Position numbers and translations under genes: made by a program. From assembly GCF_004521985.1 (NCBI RefSeq), contig NZ_SBHZ01000007.1, positions 186,001 to 250,000 of the forward strand: DNA of 64,000 nucleotides, in the 5' to 3' direction. How positions within the stretch are numbered: position 1 is the first letter of the stretch; the number at the start of each line of letters is the position of its first letter. The notes below the pieces were generated by a model. It was not told the DNA's origin, did no database searches, and saw only the letters and a list, made by a program, of their open reading frames with translations. This DNA is from Ectopseudomonas khazarica (lineage in GTDB: Bacteria; Pseudomonadota; Gammaproteobacteria; Pseudomonadales; Pseudomonadaceae). This document shows, in pieces, positions 27,517 to 34,848 of the stretch.

Positions 27517-27572
27517 CTGTGAGAGGAGCTTCGTCGCGGCGCAAACGGAACGTCGCCCGGCCCCTCTCACAG
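27517..27572. repeat. Inverted repeat between eutC and doeA
   Basis: CTGTGAGAGG (27517-27526) and CCTCTCACAG (27563-27572), 10/10 complementary with a 36-base centre, within the 84-base gap. It may be a REP-type element or an mRNA stem. Confidence 0.65.
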
Positions 27573-27598
27573 TCCCACAAAAACACGGGGATTCATCC

Positions 27599-28789
27599 AT
27601 GTCCGAAATCGTCGTCAACCTCCCCTTCAGCCGGGAGGAATATGCCCAGCGCCTGGCCAAGACCCGCAGCGCCATGCAGGCCAGGGGCATCGAACTGCTG
27701 ATCGTCAGCGACCCGTCCAACATGGCCTGGCTCACCGGCTATGACGGCTGGTCGTTCTACGTGCACCAGTGCGTGCTGCTGGCGCTCGACGGCGAGCCGG
27801 TCTGGTATGGCCGTGGCCAGGATGCCAATGGCGCCAAGCGCACGGTGTTCATGGAACAGGGCAATATCGTCGGCTACCCCGATCACTACGTGCAGTCCAC
27901 CGAGCGCCACCCGATGGACTACCTGTCCCTTGAGGTCATCGCCGCACGTGGCTGGGACAAGCTCAGCATCGGCGTGGAGCTGGACAACTACTACTTCAGC
28001 GCCGCCGCCTACGCTTCGCTGCAACGCAATCTGCCCAACGCACGCTTCGTCGACTGCACCGCGCTGGTCAACTGGCAGCGGGCGATCAAGTCGCCGACCG
28101 AGATCGGCTACATGCGCATCGCGGCGAAGATCGTCGAGAAGATGCATGCGGCGATCTTCGACAAGATCGAGCCCGGCCTGCGCAAGAACGAGCTGGTCGC
28201 CGAGATCTACCGCACCGGCATCCTCGGTGCCGACGGCCATGGCGGCGACTACCCGGCCATCGTGCCGCTGCTGCCCACCGGGGCGGACGCCAGCGCGCCG
28301 CACCTGACCTGGGACGATTCGCCGATGCGCAGCGGCGCCGGCACCTTCTTCGAGATCGCCGGCTGCTACAAGCGCTACCACTGCCCGCTGTCGCGCACCA
28401 TCTACCTGGGCAAGCCGCCGCAGCATTTCGTCGATGGCGAGAAGGCGGTGGTCGAGGGCATCGCCGCCGGCCTGGAGGCGGCCAGGCCGGGCAACACCAC
28501 CGGCGATATCGCCCGTGCCTTCTTCAAGGTGCTGGAGAAGTTCGGCATCCACAAGGACAGCCGCTGCGGCTACCCCATCGGTATCAGCTATCCGCCGGAC
28601 TGGGGCGAGCGCACCATGAGCCTGCGTCCGAGCGACGAGAGCGTGCTGCAGCCGGGGATGACTTTCCACTTCATGCCCGGCCTGTGGCTGGACGACTGGG
28701 GCCTGGAAATCACCGAATCGATCCTGATCACCGACCGTGGCGTGGAAACCCTCTGCGACGTGCCGCGGCAGCTGTTCGTGAAGGATTGA
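27599..28789 (+). CDS. doeA: DoeA, ectoine hydrolase (M24 peptidase family)
   Basis: A 396-residue creatinase/prolidase-fold hydrolase. The N-terminal domain has the creatinase-like segment LLIVSDPSNMAWLTGYDGWSF, and the C-terminal pita-bread domain includes GGDYPAIVPLLPTG, SGAGTFFEIAGCYKRY and PGMTFHFMPGLWLDDWGLEI. DoeA (EutD) opens the ectoine ring to N-alpha-acetyl-L-2,4-diaminobutyrate. Length and neighbours (doeB next, eutC before) agree with this assignment. Confidence 0.93.
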   Translation: MSEIVVNLPFSREEYAQRLAKTRSAMQARGIELLIVSDPSNMAWLTGYDGWSFYVHQCVLLALDGEPVWYGRGQDANGAKRTVFMEQGNIVGYPDHYVQSTERHPMDYLSLEVIAARGWDKLSIGVELDNYYFSAAAYASLQRNLPNARFVDCTALVNWQRAIKSPTEIGYMRIAAKIVEKMHAAIFDKIEPGLRKNELVAEIYRTGILGADGHGGDYPAIVPLLPTGADASAPHLTWDDSPMRSGAGTFFEIAGCYKRYHCPLSRTIYLGKPPQHFVDGEKAVVEGIAAGLEAARPGNTTGDIARAFFKVLEKFGIHKDSRCGYPIGISYPPDWGERTMSLRPSDESVLQPGMTFHFMPGLWLDDWGLEITESILITDRGVETLCDVPRQLFVKD

Positions 28790-28800
28790 TTGCCCTCGGT

Positions 28801-28863
28801 CGCAGGAGCCGGCTTGCCGGCGATCCGCATCAACAGCTTATCGCTGGCAAGCCAGCTCCTACG
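28801..28863. repeat. REP-like inverted repeat between doeA and doeB
   Basis: 'caggagccggcttgccggcgat' and 'atcgctggcaagccagctcctac' form two long imperfect arms around a short centre. The related element at 46452-46512 shares the same arms. Confidence 0.75.
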
Positions 28864-28908
28864 AAAAGCGACGCCACAGAGACATACATTCATGCCGGGC
28901 TTTGCATC

Positions 28909-29910
28909 ATGACCCAACTGCGCGACAACCCCATCAGCCCCACGCTCGACTTCGAACGTGACGGCGTGCAACACGGCTATCTCAAGCTGCCCTATTCCCG
29001 TGACGATTCGGCCTGGGGCGCGGTGATGATCCCGGTGACCGTGGTGAAGAACGGCAGCGGCCCCACCGCGCTGCTCACCGGCGGTAACCATGGCGACGAG
29101 TACGAAGGCCCGCTGGCGCTGAGCAAGCTGGCCCAGCGCCTGCGCGCCGAGGACGTCACCGGCCGGGTGATCATCGTGCCGTTCATGAACACCCCGGCGG
29201 TGCAGGCCGGCAGCCGTACCTCGCCGATCGACAAGGGCAACCTCAACCGCAGTTTCCCCGGCAAGCCGGATGGCACGGTGACGCAGAAGATCGCCGACTA
29301 CTTCCAGCGCACGCTGCTGCCCATGGCCGACGTGGTGCTGGACATCCATTCCGGTGGCAAGACCCTGGACTTCCTGCCCTTCGCCGCCTGCCACGTGCTC
29401 CCGGACAAGGCCCAGGACGCGGCCTGCGCCGCCGGCATGCGCGCCTTCGCCGCGCCCTACTGCATGCGCATGCTGGAGCTGGACGCGGTGGGCATGTACG
29501 ACACCGCCGCCGAGGAGCAGGGCAAGGTGTTCGTCACCACCGAGCTGGGTGGCGGCGGCAGCAGCACGGCGAAGAGCCTGGCCATCGCCGAGCGCGGCGT
29601 GCGCAATCTGCTGATCCATTTCGGCCTGTTGCAGGGCGAGATCGAGGCCGGCGAGTCGGTGATGCTCGACATGCCCGATGGCGACTGTTTCGTCGCCAGC
29701 GAGGACGACGGCCTGCTGGAGATGTGCCGCGATCTGGGCGACAGGGTGGAGAAGGGCGAGGTGATCGCGCGCGTGCACAGCCTGCGGCGCACCGGCGCGC
29801 CCGCCAGCGAGTACCGCGCCCGGCGCAGCGGCCTGCTCGCCGCCCGGCATTTCCCGGGGCTGGTGCAGTGTGGTGATACCCTCGCAGTCATCGCCGAGGT
29901 GGTGGGCTAG
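28909..29910 (+). CDS. doeB: DoeB, N-alpha-acetyl-L-2,4-diaminobutyrate deacetylase
   Basis: A 333-residue zinc carboxypeptidase-like enzyme of the succinylglutamate desuccinylase/aspartoacylase family. Zinc ligands lie in GGNHGDEYEG and in VVLDIHSGG, and the substrate-site motif is NLNRSFPG. The catalytic Glu is probably in FVTTELGGGG. DoeB removes the acetyl group from DoeA's product to give diaminobutyrate. The ATG at 28909 is the first methionine of the conserved protein; no strong ribosome binding site precedes it. Confidence 0.93.
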   Translation: MTQLRDNPISPTLDFERDGVQHGYLKLPYSRDDSAWGAVMIPVTVVKNGSGPTALLTGGNHGDEYEGPLALSKLAQRLRAEDVTGRVIIVPFMNTPAVQAGSRTSPIDKGNLNRSFPGKPDGTVTQKIADYFQRTLLPMADVVLDIHSGGKTLDFLPFAACHVLPDKAQDAACAAGMRAFAAPYCMRMLELDAVGMYDTAAEEQGKVFVTTELGGGGSSTAKSLAIAERGVRNLLIHFGLLQGEIEAGESVMLDMPDGDCFVASEDDGLLEMCRDLGDRVEKGEVIARVHSLRRTGAPASEYRARRSGLLAARHFPGLVQCGDTLAVIAEVVG

Positions 29911-29913
29911 CCT

Positions 29914-29968
29914 GTCGCGGCTAAAGCCCCTCCCACAGACTTACAGATCGTGGGGGGTTAGCCGCGAC
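29914..29968. repeat. REP-like hairpin between doeB and doeX
   Basis: GTCGCGGCTAAAGCCCCTCCCAC is matched by GTGGGGGGTTAGCCGCGAC to form a long stem, so the gap between the two genes is largely one hairpin. Confidence 0.75.
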
Positions 29969-29985
29969 CGGGGGCCATACACCCC

Positions 29986-30489
29986 ATGAACGCTCAATCG
30001 ACCGAGGCACCGATGCACAAGCTCGACCGCTATGACCTGAAGATCCTGCGCATCCTCGCCGAGGACGGGCGGATCACCAAGTCGGCCCTGGCCGAGGCGA
30101 TCAACCTCTCGGTGACCCCGGCCTGGGAGCGCGTGCGCAAGCTGGAAAGCGCCGGGCTGATCAAGGGTTACCGCGCGCTGATCGACTGGGCGGCGCTGTT
30201 CCGCAGCCAGCAGGTGCTGGTGGAAATCACCCTGGCCCGGCATACCGCGCAGGACATGCGCCGCTTCGAGCAGCGCCTGAGCGAGGCGCCGGAGGTGGGC
30301 TTCTGCTACGCCACCGGCGGCGGCGTCGACTACATCGCCATGATCCGCGCCCGTGACATCGACCACTACCAGCGTTTCATCGACCAGCTGCTGCTGGAAG
30401 ACCTCGGCATCGAGCGCTACTTCACCTACATCGTCACCAAGACCATCAAGGCGGACGCGTCGGGTGCGCCCGCCGAACTGGACGACTGA
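29986..30489 (+). CDS. doeX: DoeX, Lrp/AsnC-family regulator
   Basis: An Lrp/AsnC regulator of 167 residues from this start. The HTH (LDRYDLKILRILAEDGRITKSALAEAINLS) is followed by the RAM ligand-binding domain (VLVEITL, FCYATGGGVDYIAMI). DoeX is the regulator linked with doeAB in ectoine degraders. An internal ATG at 30013 has GAGG six bases upstream and gives 158 residues starting MHKLDRYD; it may be the true start. Confidence 0.85.
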   Translation: MNAQSTEAPMHKLDRYDLKILRILAEDGRITKSALAEAINLSVTPAWERVRKLESAGLIKGYRALIDWAALFRSQQVLVEITLARHTAQDMRRFEQRLSEAPEVGFCYATGGGVDYIAMIRARDIDHYQRFIDQLLLEDLGIERYFTYIVTKTIKADASGAPAELDD

Positions 30490-30535
30490 CCTACGCCAGG
30501 CCTGAGATGTCGGGCATCTGCAGGCTGACGTGGCA

Positions 30536-31462
30536 TCAGAGCCTGGCCTTCACCGCGGCCAGGCCGTCAGCGCCGTCGCGGGTGGTCACCCCGTCCAGCC
30601 AGCGCTCCAGCACCTGCGGGTTGGCCTTGATCCAGGTGCTGATCGCCGTGGCGTTGGCCACCTTGCGGTTGAGCACCTCATCCATGATGGTGTTTTCCAT
30701 TTCCTGGGTGAAGGTCAGGTTGCTCAGCAGCCTGCCGACGTTCGGGCACTCGGCGACATAGCCCTTGCGCGCCAGGGTGTTGACCGAGCCGGTGCTGCCG
30801 AAGAATTTCTCGCCGCCCTTGAGGTACTGCATGTCGAACTGCACGTTCATCGGGTGCGGCGTCCAGCCGAGGAACACCACGAACTCGTCGCGCTTCACCG
30901 CGCGGCCGACCTGCACCAGCATCGCCTGTTCGCTGGACTCCACCAGCTTCCAGTCGCCGAGGCCGAACTCGTTGCCCTCGATCATCTGGCGGATGTAGTC
31001 GTTGGCCGGCGAGCCGGAGCCGATGCCATAGATCTTCCGGTCGAAGCGCTCGGCGAAGCGCTTCAGGTCGCTGAAGTCCTTCACCCCTGCGGCGTAGGTG
31101 TAGGTGGGCACGGCCAGGGTGTACTCGGTGCCGCCGAGGTTCTCCACCACCTTGTCCACCTGGCCGCTCTCCACGTAGCGCGCATAGTCGTGCTGGCCTG
31201 CCGGCATCCAGTTGCCGAGGAACACATCCACCTGGCCCTTCTGCAGCCCGGCGAAGATGATCGGTACGGCCAGGGTGCGGGTCTGTGCCTTGTAGCCGAG
31301 GCCGTCGAGCAGCAGGCTGGCGATGCCGTTGGTCACGGCGATGTCGCTCCAGCCCGGATCGGCGAGGGTGACTGCGCCGCAGCTGGCGCTGTCGGTCTGT
31401 GCCTGGGCGCCAAGGCTGACGGCCAGCAGCGAGGCGGCGAACAGGGTGGTTCTCAGGTTCAT
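30536..31462 (-). CDS. Orphan choline/glycine-betaine ABC substrate-binding protein (ChoX type)
   Basis: A 308-residue periplasmic binding protein of the ProX/ChoX (OpuAC) family. It has a signal peptide (LRTTLFAASLLAVSLGAQAQ) and the aromatic-box segments DPGWSDIAVTNG, LGNWMPAG, YTYAAG and LGWTPHPMNV that cage a quaternary ammonium head group. No permease or ATPase gene lies nearby. In Pseudomonas such orphan proteins (BetX, CaiX, CbcX) share a core CbcWV transporter encoded elsewhere. A close paralogue is encoded at 49374-50294. Start at 31462 with AAAGGACT upstream; a longer frame to 31672 would bury the signal peptide. It is convergent with doeX. Confidence 0.88.
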   Translation of the reverse strand: MNLRTTLFAASLLAVSLGAQAQTDSASCGAVTLADPGWSDIAVTNGIASLLLDGLGYKAQTRTLAVPIIFAGLQKGQVDVFLGNWMPAGQHDYARYVESGQVDKVVENLGGTEYTLAVPTYTYAAGVKDFSDLKRFAERFDRKIYGIGSGSPANDYIRQMIEGNEFGLGDWKLVESSEQAMLVQVGRAVKRDEFVVFLGWTPHPMNVQFDMQYLKGGEKFFGSTGSVNTLARKGYVAECPNVGRLLSNLTFTQEMENTIMDEVLNRKVANATAISTWIKANPQVLERWLDGVTTRDGADGLAAVKARL

Positions 31463-31644
31463 GCACGAGTCCTTTGCAGTGGTGGGCAGCCGGGTGACCT
31501 TAACGGTCGAGCGGGTGCTGCTCAACAGTCGGGGCACAAATGGCGGTGATCGGTCACGAATGTGCAGCTTCAGGCCGGGAACCGTTCGTCGATTGACGAG
31601 GCCGGCAGTGAACCAGGTGGGCTTTTCGATGGTCCGTCTCCGGG

Positions 31645-31664
31645 ACGGGCGGGAAGCCCGTTTT
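31645..31664 (+). terminator. Terminator-like hairpin upstream of the NlpC/P60 gene
   Basis: ACGGGC-GGGAA-GCCCGT stem followed by TTTCT, about 60 bases before the peptidase gene. No plus-strand gene ends just upstream, so it could be a leader attenuator. The stem is short. Confidence 0.4.
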
Positions 31665-31726
31665 CTATGCAATGCCTTGATTCGGAGAGGGTTCCGTTCG
31701 CTGGCCAGTCACCAGGATCACTGGGT

Positions 31727-32233
31727 TTGAACAAGTTTTTCACGTCACTTTGCCTGGGAGGCGCTCTTTTACTGGGAATTTGTACCCAAGCCTCCGCCAC
31801 CTTCCGTATCCAGACCATTCCCGCCACCGCGCCAGCGGCCGAGCCGGCCCCGGCCCGCGAGGTGATCGACCGCGCCCTGGGCGCCCTGGGCATACCCTAT
31901 CGCTGGGGCGGCACCAGCCCCCGGCAGGGCTTCGATTGCAGCGGCCTGGTGCAGTACGCCTTCAAGACCCAGAGCGACCTCGACCTGCCACGCACCTCTC
32001 GCGCCCTGTCACGCCTGGACGCGCCTTCGGTGAAGCGCAGTGACCTGCAACCGGGCGATCTGCTGTTCTTCCGTATCCGTAGCCGCTCGGTGGACCACGT
32101 GGCCATCTACCTGGGCGACGGCCGCTTCATCCATGCCCCGCGACGTGGCAGCAACGTGCGCATCGATCACCTCAGCAACGCCTATTGGCAGCGTCATTTC
32201 CAGCTGGCCAAGCGAGTCGTGCCGGAAGCCTGA
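31727..32233 (+). CDS. NlpC/P60 (C40) family peptidoglycan endopeptidase
   Basis: A 168-residue secreted cysteine peptidase from a TTG start at 31727 (AGGA nine bases upstream). The signal peptide FFTSLCLGGALLLGICTQASA ends in an A-x-A type site. The NlpC/P60 domain has the catalytic Cys in FDCSGLVQY, the His in SVDHVAIYLGDG and a third polar residue near FIHAPRRG. It probably cleaves stem-peptide bonds in the periplasm. In-frame ATGs further upstream (31562, 31667) would add a non-conserved tail before the signal peptide. It is unrelated to ectoine use, although it sits between the two doe groups. Confidence 0.85.
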   Translation: MNKFFTSLCLGGALLLGICTQASATFRIQTIPATAPAAEPAPAREVIDRALGALGIPYRWGGTSPRQGFDCSGLVQYAFKTQSDLDLPRTSRALSRLDAPSVKRSDLQPGDLLFFRIRSRSVDHVAIYLGDGRFIHAPRRGSNVRIDHLSNAYWQRHFQLAKRVVPEA

Positions 32234-32299
32234 ACAATCGAGCGGACCAACGGCGCGGGAGCGTTCGGGCAAAACCTATCCCGTGAGTCAACAACGCGC

Positions 32300-32305
32300 T
32301 AGAAT
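32300..32305 (+). promoter_or_regulatory. Probable -10 box of yhhQ
   Basis: TAGAAT at 32300-32305, about 30 bases before the riboswitch aptamer. The -35 region is weak. Confidence 0.4.
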
Positions 32306-32335
32306 GCGCGCCGCTCGTGGCCATGTCGGCTGCGG

Positions 32336-32370
32336 CAGTGGGTTCCCTCACCCCACTTCACGAAAAAGGA
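32336..32370 (+). ncRNA. preQ1-I riboswitch (translational) upstream of yhhQ
   Basis: A compact H-type pseudoknot aptamer. P1 is AGTGGG (32337-32342) paired with CCCACT (32352-32357). Loop 1 is TTC, P2 pairs CCT with AGG in the A-rich 3' tail, and the tail CACGAAAA forms the A-rich loop. The AGG is the Shine-Dalgarno sequence, seven to nine bases before the yhhQ ATG, so ligand binding would hide it. The arrangement GGGT..C..T.ACCCCA...AC.AAAA.AGG closely parallels the Thermoanaerobacter tengcongensis preQ1-I RNA as I recall it. The downstream gene is a queuosine-precursor transporter, which fits. Confidence 0.82.
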
Positions 32371-32377
32371 CATCGAC

Positions 32378-33028
32378 ATGACCCTGATTCCCGCGTCGGT
32401 CAGTCGGCCCGTGCTGGCCGGCCTGATCGCCTTCCACATCCTCATCATCATCGCCAGCAACTACCTGGTGCAGCTGCCGATCACCCTGTTCGGCTGGCAT
32501 ACCACCTGGGGTGCGTTCAGCTTCCCGTTCATCTTCCTCGCCACCGACCTCACCGTGCGCCTGATCGGCAAGCATGCTGCGCGCGTGGTCATCGCCCGTG
32601 TGATGCTGCCGGCGCTGCTCGCTTCCTATGCGGTCTCGGTGCTGTTCCACGAGGGGGCCTTCGGCGGCCTGGCAACGCTGGGCGAGTTCAACCTGTTCGT
32701 CTTCCGCATCGCCGTGGCCAGCTTCCTCGCCTATGCCTTCGGCCAGTTGCTGGACATCCAGGTCTTCGACCGCCTGCGCAGGATGCGTCAGTGGTGGGTG
32801 GCGCCCACCGCCTCGACCATCTTCGGCAACCTGCTGGACACCTTCCTGTTCTTCTCGGTGGCCTTCTGGCACAGCGACGATCCGTTCATGGCGGCCAACT
32901 GGGTGGAAATCGCCACGGTGGACTACGTGATCAAGCTGGCCATCAGCTTGATGCTGTTCGTGCCGCTGTACGGCATGTTGCTCAGCGCCATCGTGCGTGC
33001 CCTGCCGCAACGTATTGCCACGACGTGA
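32378..33028 (+). CDS. yhhQ: YhhQ-family queuosine precursor (preQ0/preQ1) transporter
   Basis: A 216-residue inner-membrane protein with about six helices of the COG1738/YhhQ family, which salvages 7-cyano- or 7-aminomethyl-7-deazaguanine for tRNA queuosine. Family blocks include SNYLVQLP, WGAFSFPFIFLATDLTVRLIGK, ASFLAYAFGQLLDIQVFDRLR and STIFGNLLDTFLFF. The length is normal. The 5' UTR carries the preQ1-I riboswitch described here. It has no link to the flanking ectoine genes. Confidence 0.93.
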   Translation: MTLIPASVSRPVLAGLIAFHILIIIASNYLVQLPITLFGWHTTWGAFSFPFIFLATDLTVRLIGKHAARVVIARVMLPALLASYAVSVLFHEGAFGGLATLGEFNLFVFRIAVASFLAYAFGQLLDIQVFDRLRRMRQWWVAPTASTIFGNLLDTFLFFSVAFWHSDDPFMAANWVEIATVDYVIKLAISLMLFVPLYGMLLSAIVRALPQRIATT

Positions 33029-33040
33029 AGCACGCTCGCC

Positions 33041-33093
33041 GCTAAAGCGCCTCCCACGGTGGCCGGTGGCGAGTGTGTGTGAGGGACTTTAGC
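33041..33093. repeat. REP-like inverted repeat after yhhQ
   Basis: GCTAAAGCGCCTCCCAC faces GTGTGAGGGACTTTAGC around a GGTGGCCGGTGGCG centre. The rest of the 231-base gap to doeC holds no recognisable gene; two A-rich patches precede the doeC start. Confidence 0.7.
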
Positions 33094-33259
33094 CGCGATT
33101 GTCTGAGTGCCGCTGCCGAGGTGCGGCGGGGCCTGAGAAATCTTCTGTTCGCCGCGCTCCTTCAGAAAAAACTGCGGTAACGCGGTGGCGGCTTGGAAAA
33201 AACACCAGGCCGCCCTTCCCTAGCATGTCTCCCATGCCCATCGGCCCGGAGACATCGCC

Positions 33260-34726
33260 ATGCCCCTCGACCACCCCCTGCTGTTCAAGTCGCTCTGCTA
33301 TGTCGACGGTCACTGGGTACACAGTGACGACGGCGCCAGCGTCGCGGTGCAGAACCCGGCCGACCAGAGCCTGATCGGCCATGTACCGATGCTCAGCGCG
33401 CAGCAGATCGGCAGCGCCGTGGATGCCTCCCAGCGTGCCTTCATCGCCTGGCGCGAGCAGAGCCTGGACGCCCGCGCGGCATTGCTGCGGCGCTGGGCCG
33501 AGCTGATCCTGCAGCATCAGGAGGACCTGGCGCGCATCCTCAGCCTGGAGCAGGGCAAGCCGCTGGCCGAGGCGCGTGGCGAGATCCGCTACGCCGCCAG
33601 CTTCATCCCTTGGTTCGCCGAGGAGGCGCGCCGGCTCTACGGCCAGACCATCCCCAGTCATATCCCCGGCGCCCAGCTGGGTACGCTCAAGGAGCCGGTG
33701 GGCGTCTGCGCCCTGCTCACGCCCTGGAACTTCCCCAGCGCGATGATCACTCGCAAGGCCGCTGCTGCCCTGGCCGCCGGCTGCACCGTGGTGGTCAAAC
33801 CGGCGCACGAGACGCCCTACTCCGCCTTCGCCCTGGCCCAGCTGGCCGAGGAAGCGGGCTTCCCCGCCGGTGTGTTCAACGTGGTGCTGGGTGAGCCGCA
33901 GATGGCCATGGAGACCCTGGTCAAGGATGCGCGGGTGCGTTCGGTGAGCTTCACCGGCTCGACCCGCGTCGGCAAGCTGGTGCTGCAGGCTGCCGCCGAT
34001 GACGTGAAGAAGGTGGTCCTGGAGCTGGGCGGCAACGCGCCGCTGATCATCTGCGCCGATGCCGACCTCGATCACGCCGTGCAGGTGGCGCTGGACGCCA
34101 AGTTCCAGACCTCCGGGCAGGACTGCTGCGCGGCCAACCGCATCCTGGTGCAGCGCCCGGTCTACGAGCAATTCCTGCAACGCTTCGCCAGGGCCGTGCG
34201 CGACCTGCGCGTGGGACCGGGGCATGACGAACGCAACCAGATCGGCCCGCTGATGCACCAGGCGGCGCTGGACGGCACGGCTGCACGGGTGGCCGATGCC
34301 ATCGAGCAGGGTGCGCGGCTGCTGGTCGGTGGCGAGCCCCATGCGCTGGGCGGCTGGTTCTGGCAGCCGACGCTGCTGGCCGACGTCACAGGCGGCATGC
34401 GCATCTACCGCGAGGAGAACTTCGCGCCCATCGCCGGCGTGCGCGCCTTCGACAGCCTGGACGACGCCGTGGCCATGGCCAACGACACCGAGTACGGCCT
34501 GGCCGCCTACATTTGTTCCAACCGGGTGGACGTCGTCCATCCGCTGATTCGCCGCCTCGAGCATGCCATGGTCGCGGTCAACGGCAGCAAATTCACCGGC
34601 CACCCGATCCCCTTCGGTGGCATGAAAGCCTCCGGCCTCGGCCGCGAAGGCGCTACGGAGGGCTTCGAGCCCTTCGTCGAAACCAAGTACTTCTGCATTC
34701 ATCACCAGGGCCAGCGCTACCCCTGA
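33260..34726 (+). CDS. doeC: DoeC, aldehyde dehydrogenase (aspartate-semialdehyde dehydrogenase)
   Basis: A 488-residue NAD(P)-dependent aldehyde dehydrogenase most like succinate-semialdehyde dehydrogenases. Visible motifs are the cofactor segment LTPWNFPSAMITRKAAAALAAG, FTGSTRVGK, the general-base Glu in VVLELGGNAP and the nucleophile Cys in SGQDCCAANR. Placed directly before the doeD aminotransferase, it is expected to oxidise L-aspartate-beta-semialdehyde to aspartate, the last step of ectoine catabolism. A gabD-like role is the alternative. Confidence 0.88.
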   Translation: MPLDHPLLFKSLCYVDGHWVHSDDGASVAVQNPADQSLIGHVPMLSAQQIGSAVDASQRAFIAWREQSLDARAALLRRWAELILQHQEDLARILSLEQGKPLAEARGEIRYAASFIPWFAEEARRLYGQTIPSHIPGAQLGTLKEPVGVCALLTPWNFPSAMITRKAAAALAAGCTVVVKPAHETPYSAFALAQLAEEAGFPAGVFNVVLGEPQMAMETLVKDARVRSVSFTGSTRVGKLVLQAAADDVKKVVLELGGNAPLIICADADLDHAVQVALDAKFQTSGQDCCAANRILVQRPVYEQFLQRFARAVRDLRVGPGHDERNQIGPLMHQAALDGTAARVADAIEQGARLLVGGEPHALGGWFWQPTLLADVTGGMRIYREENFAPIAGVRAFDSLDDAVAMANDTEYGLAAYICSNRVDVVHPLIRRLEHAMVAVNGSKFTGHPIPFGGMKASGLGREGATEGFEPFVETKYFCIHHQGQRYP

Positions 34727-34744
34727 TGCACCCGGAGAGCCGCT

Positions 34745-34796
34745 GGGAGGGACTTCAGCCGCGCCTGACCTTGCAGGCGCTGCAAGCCCCTCCCAC
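34745..34796. repeat. REP-like element between doeC and doeD
   Basis: 'gggagggacttcagccgcgcc' faces 'ggcgctgcaagcccctccc', the same family as 29914-29968, filling most of the gap. Confidence 0.6.
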
Positions 34797-34848
34797 AAAC
34801 CTGTGAATGACCTTTATCGCCACCCCAGCGAGTCAGATGGAGACCGCC

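Noticed and set aside
33029..33259. Third EnuR-type operator upstream of doeC (a CCCTAGCATG stretch)
   Set aside because: It matches the 17-bp motif too weakly to distinguish from chance.
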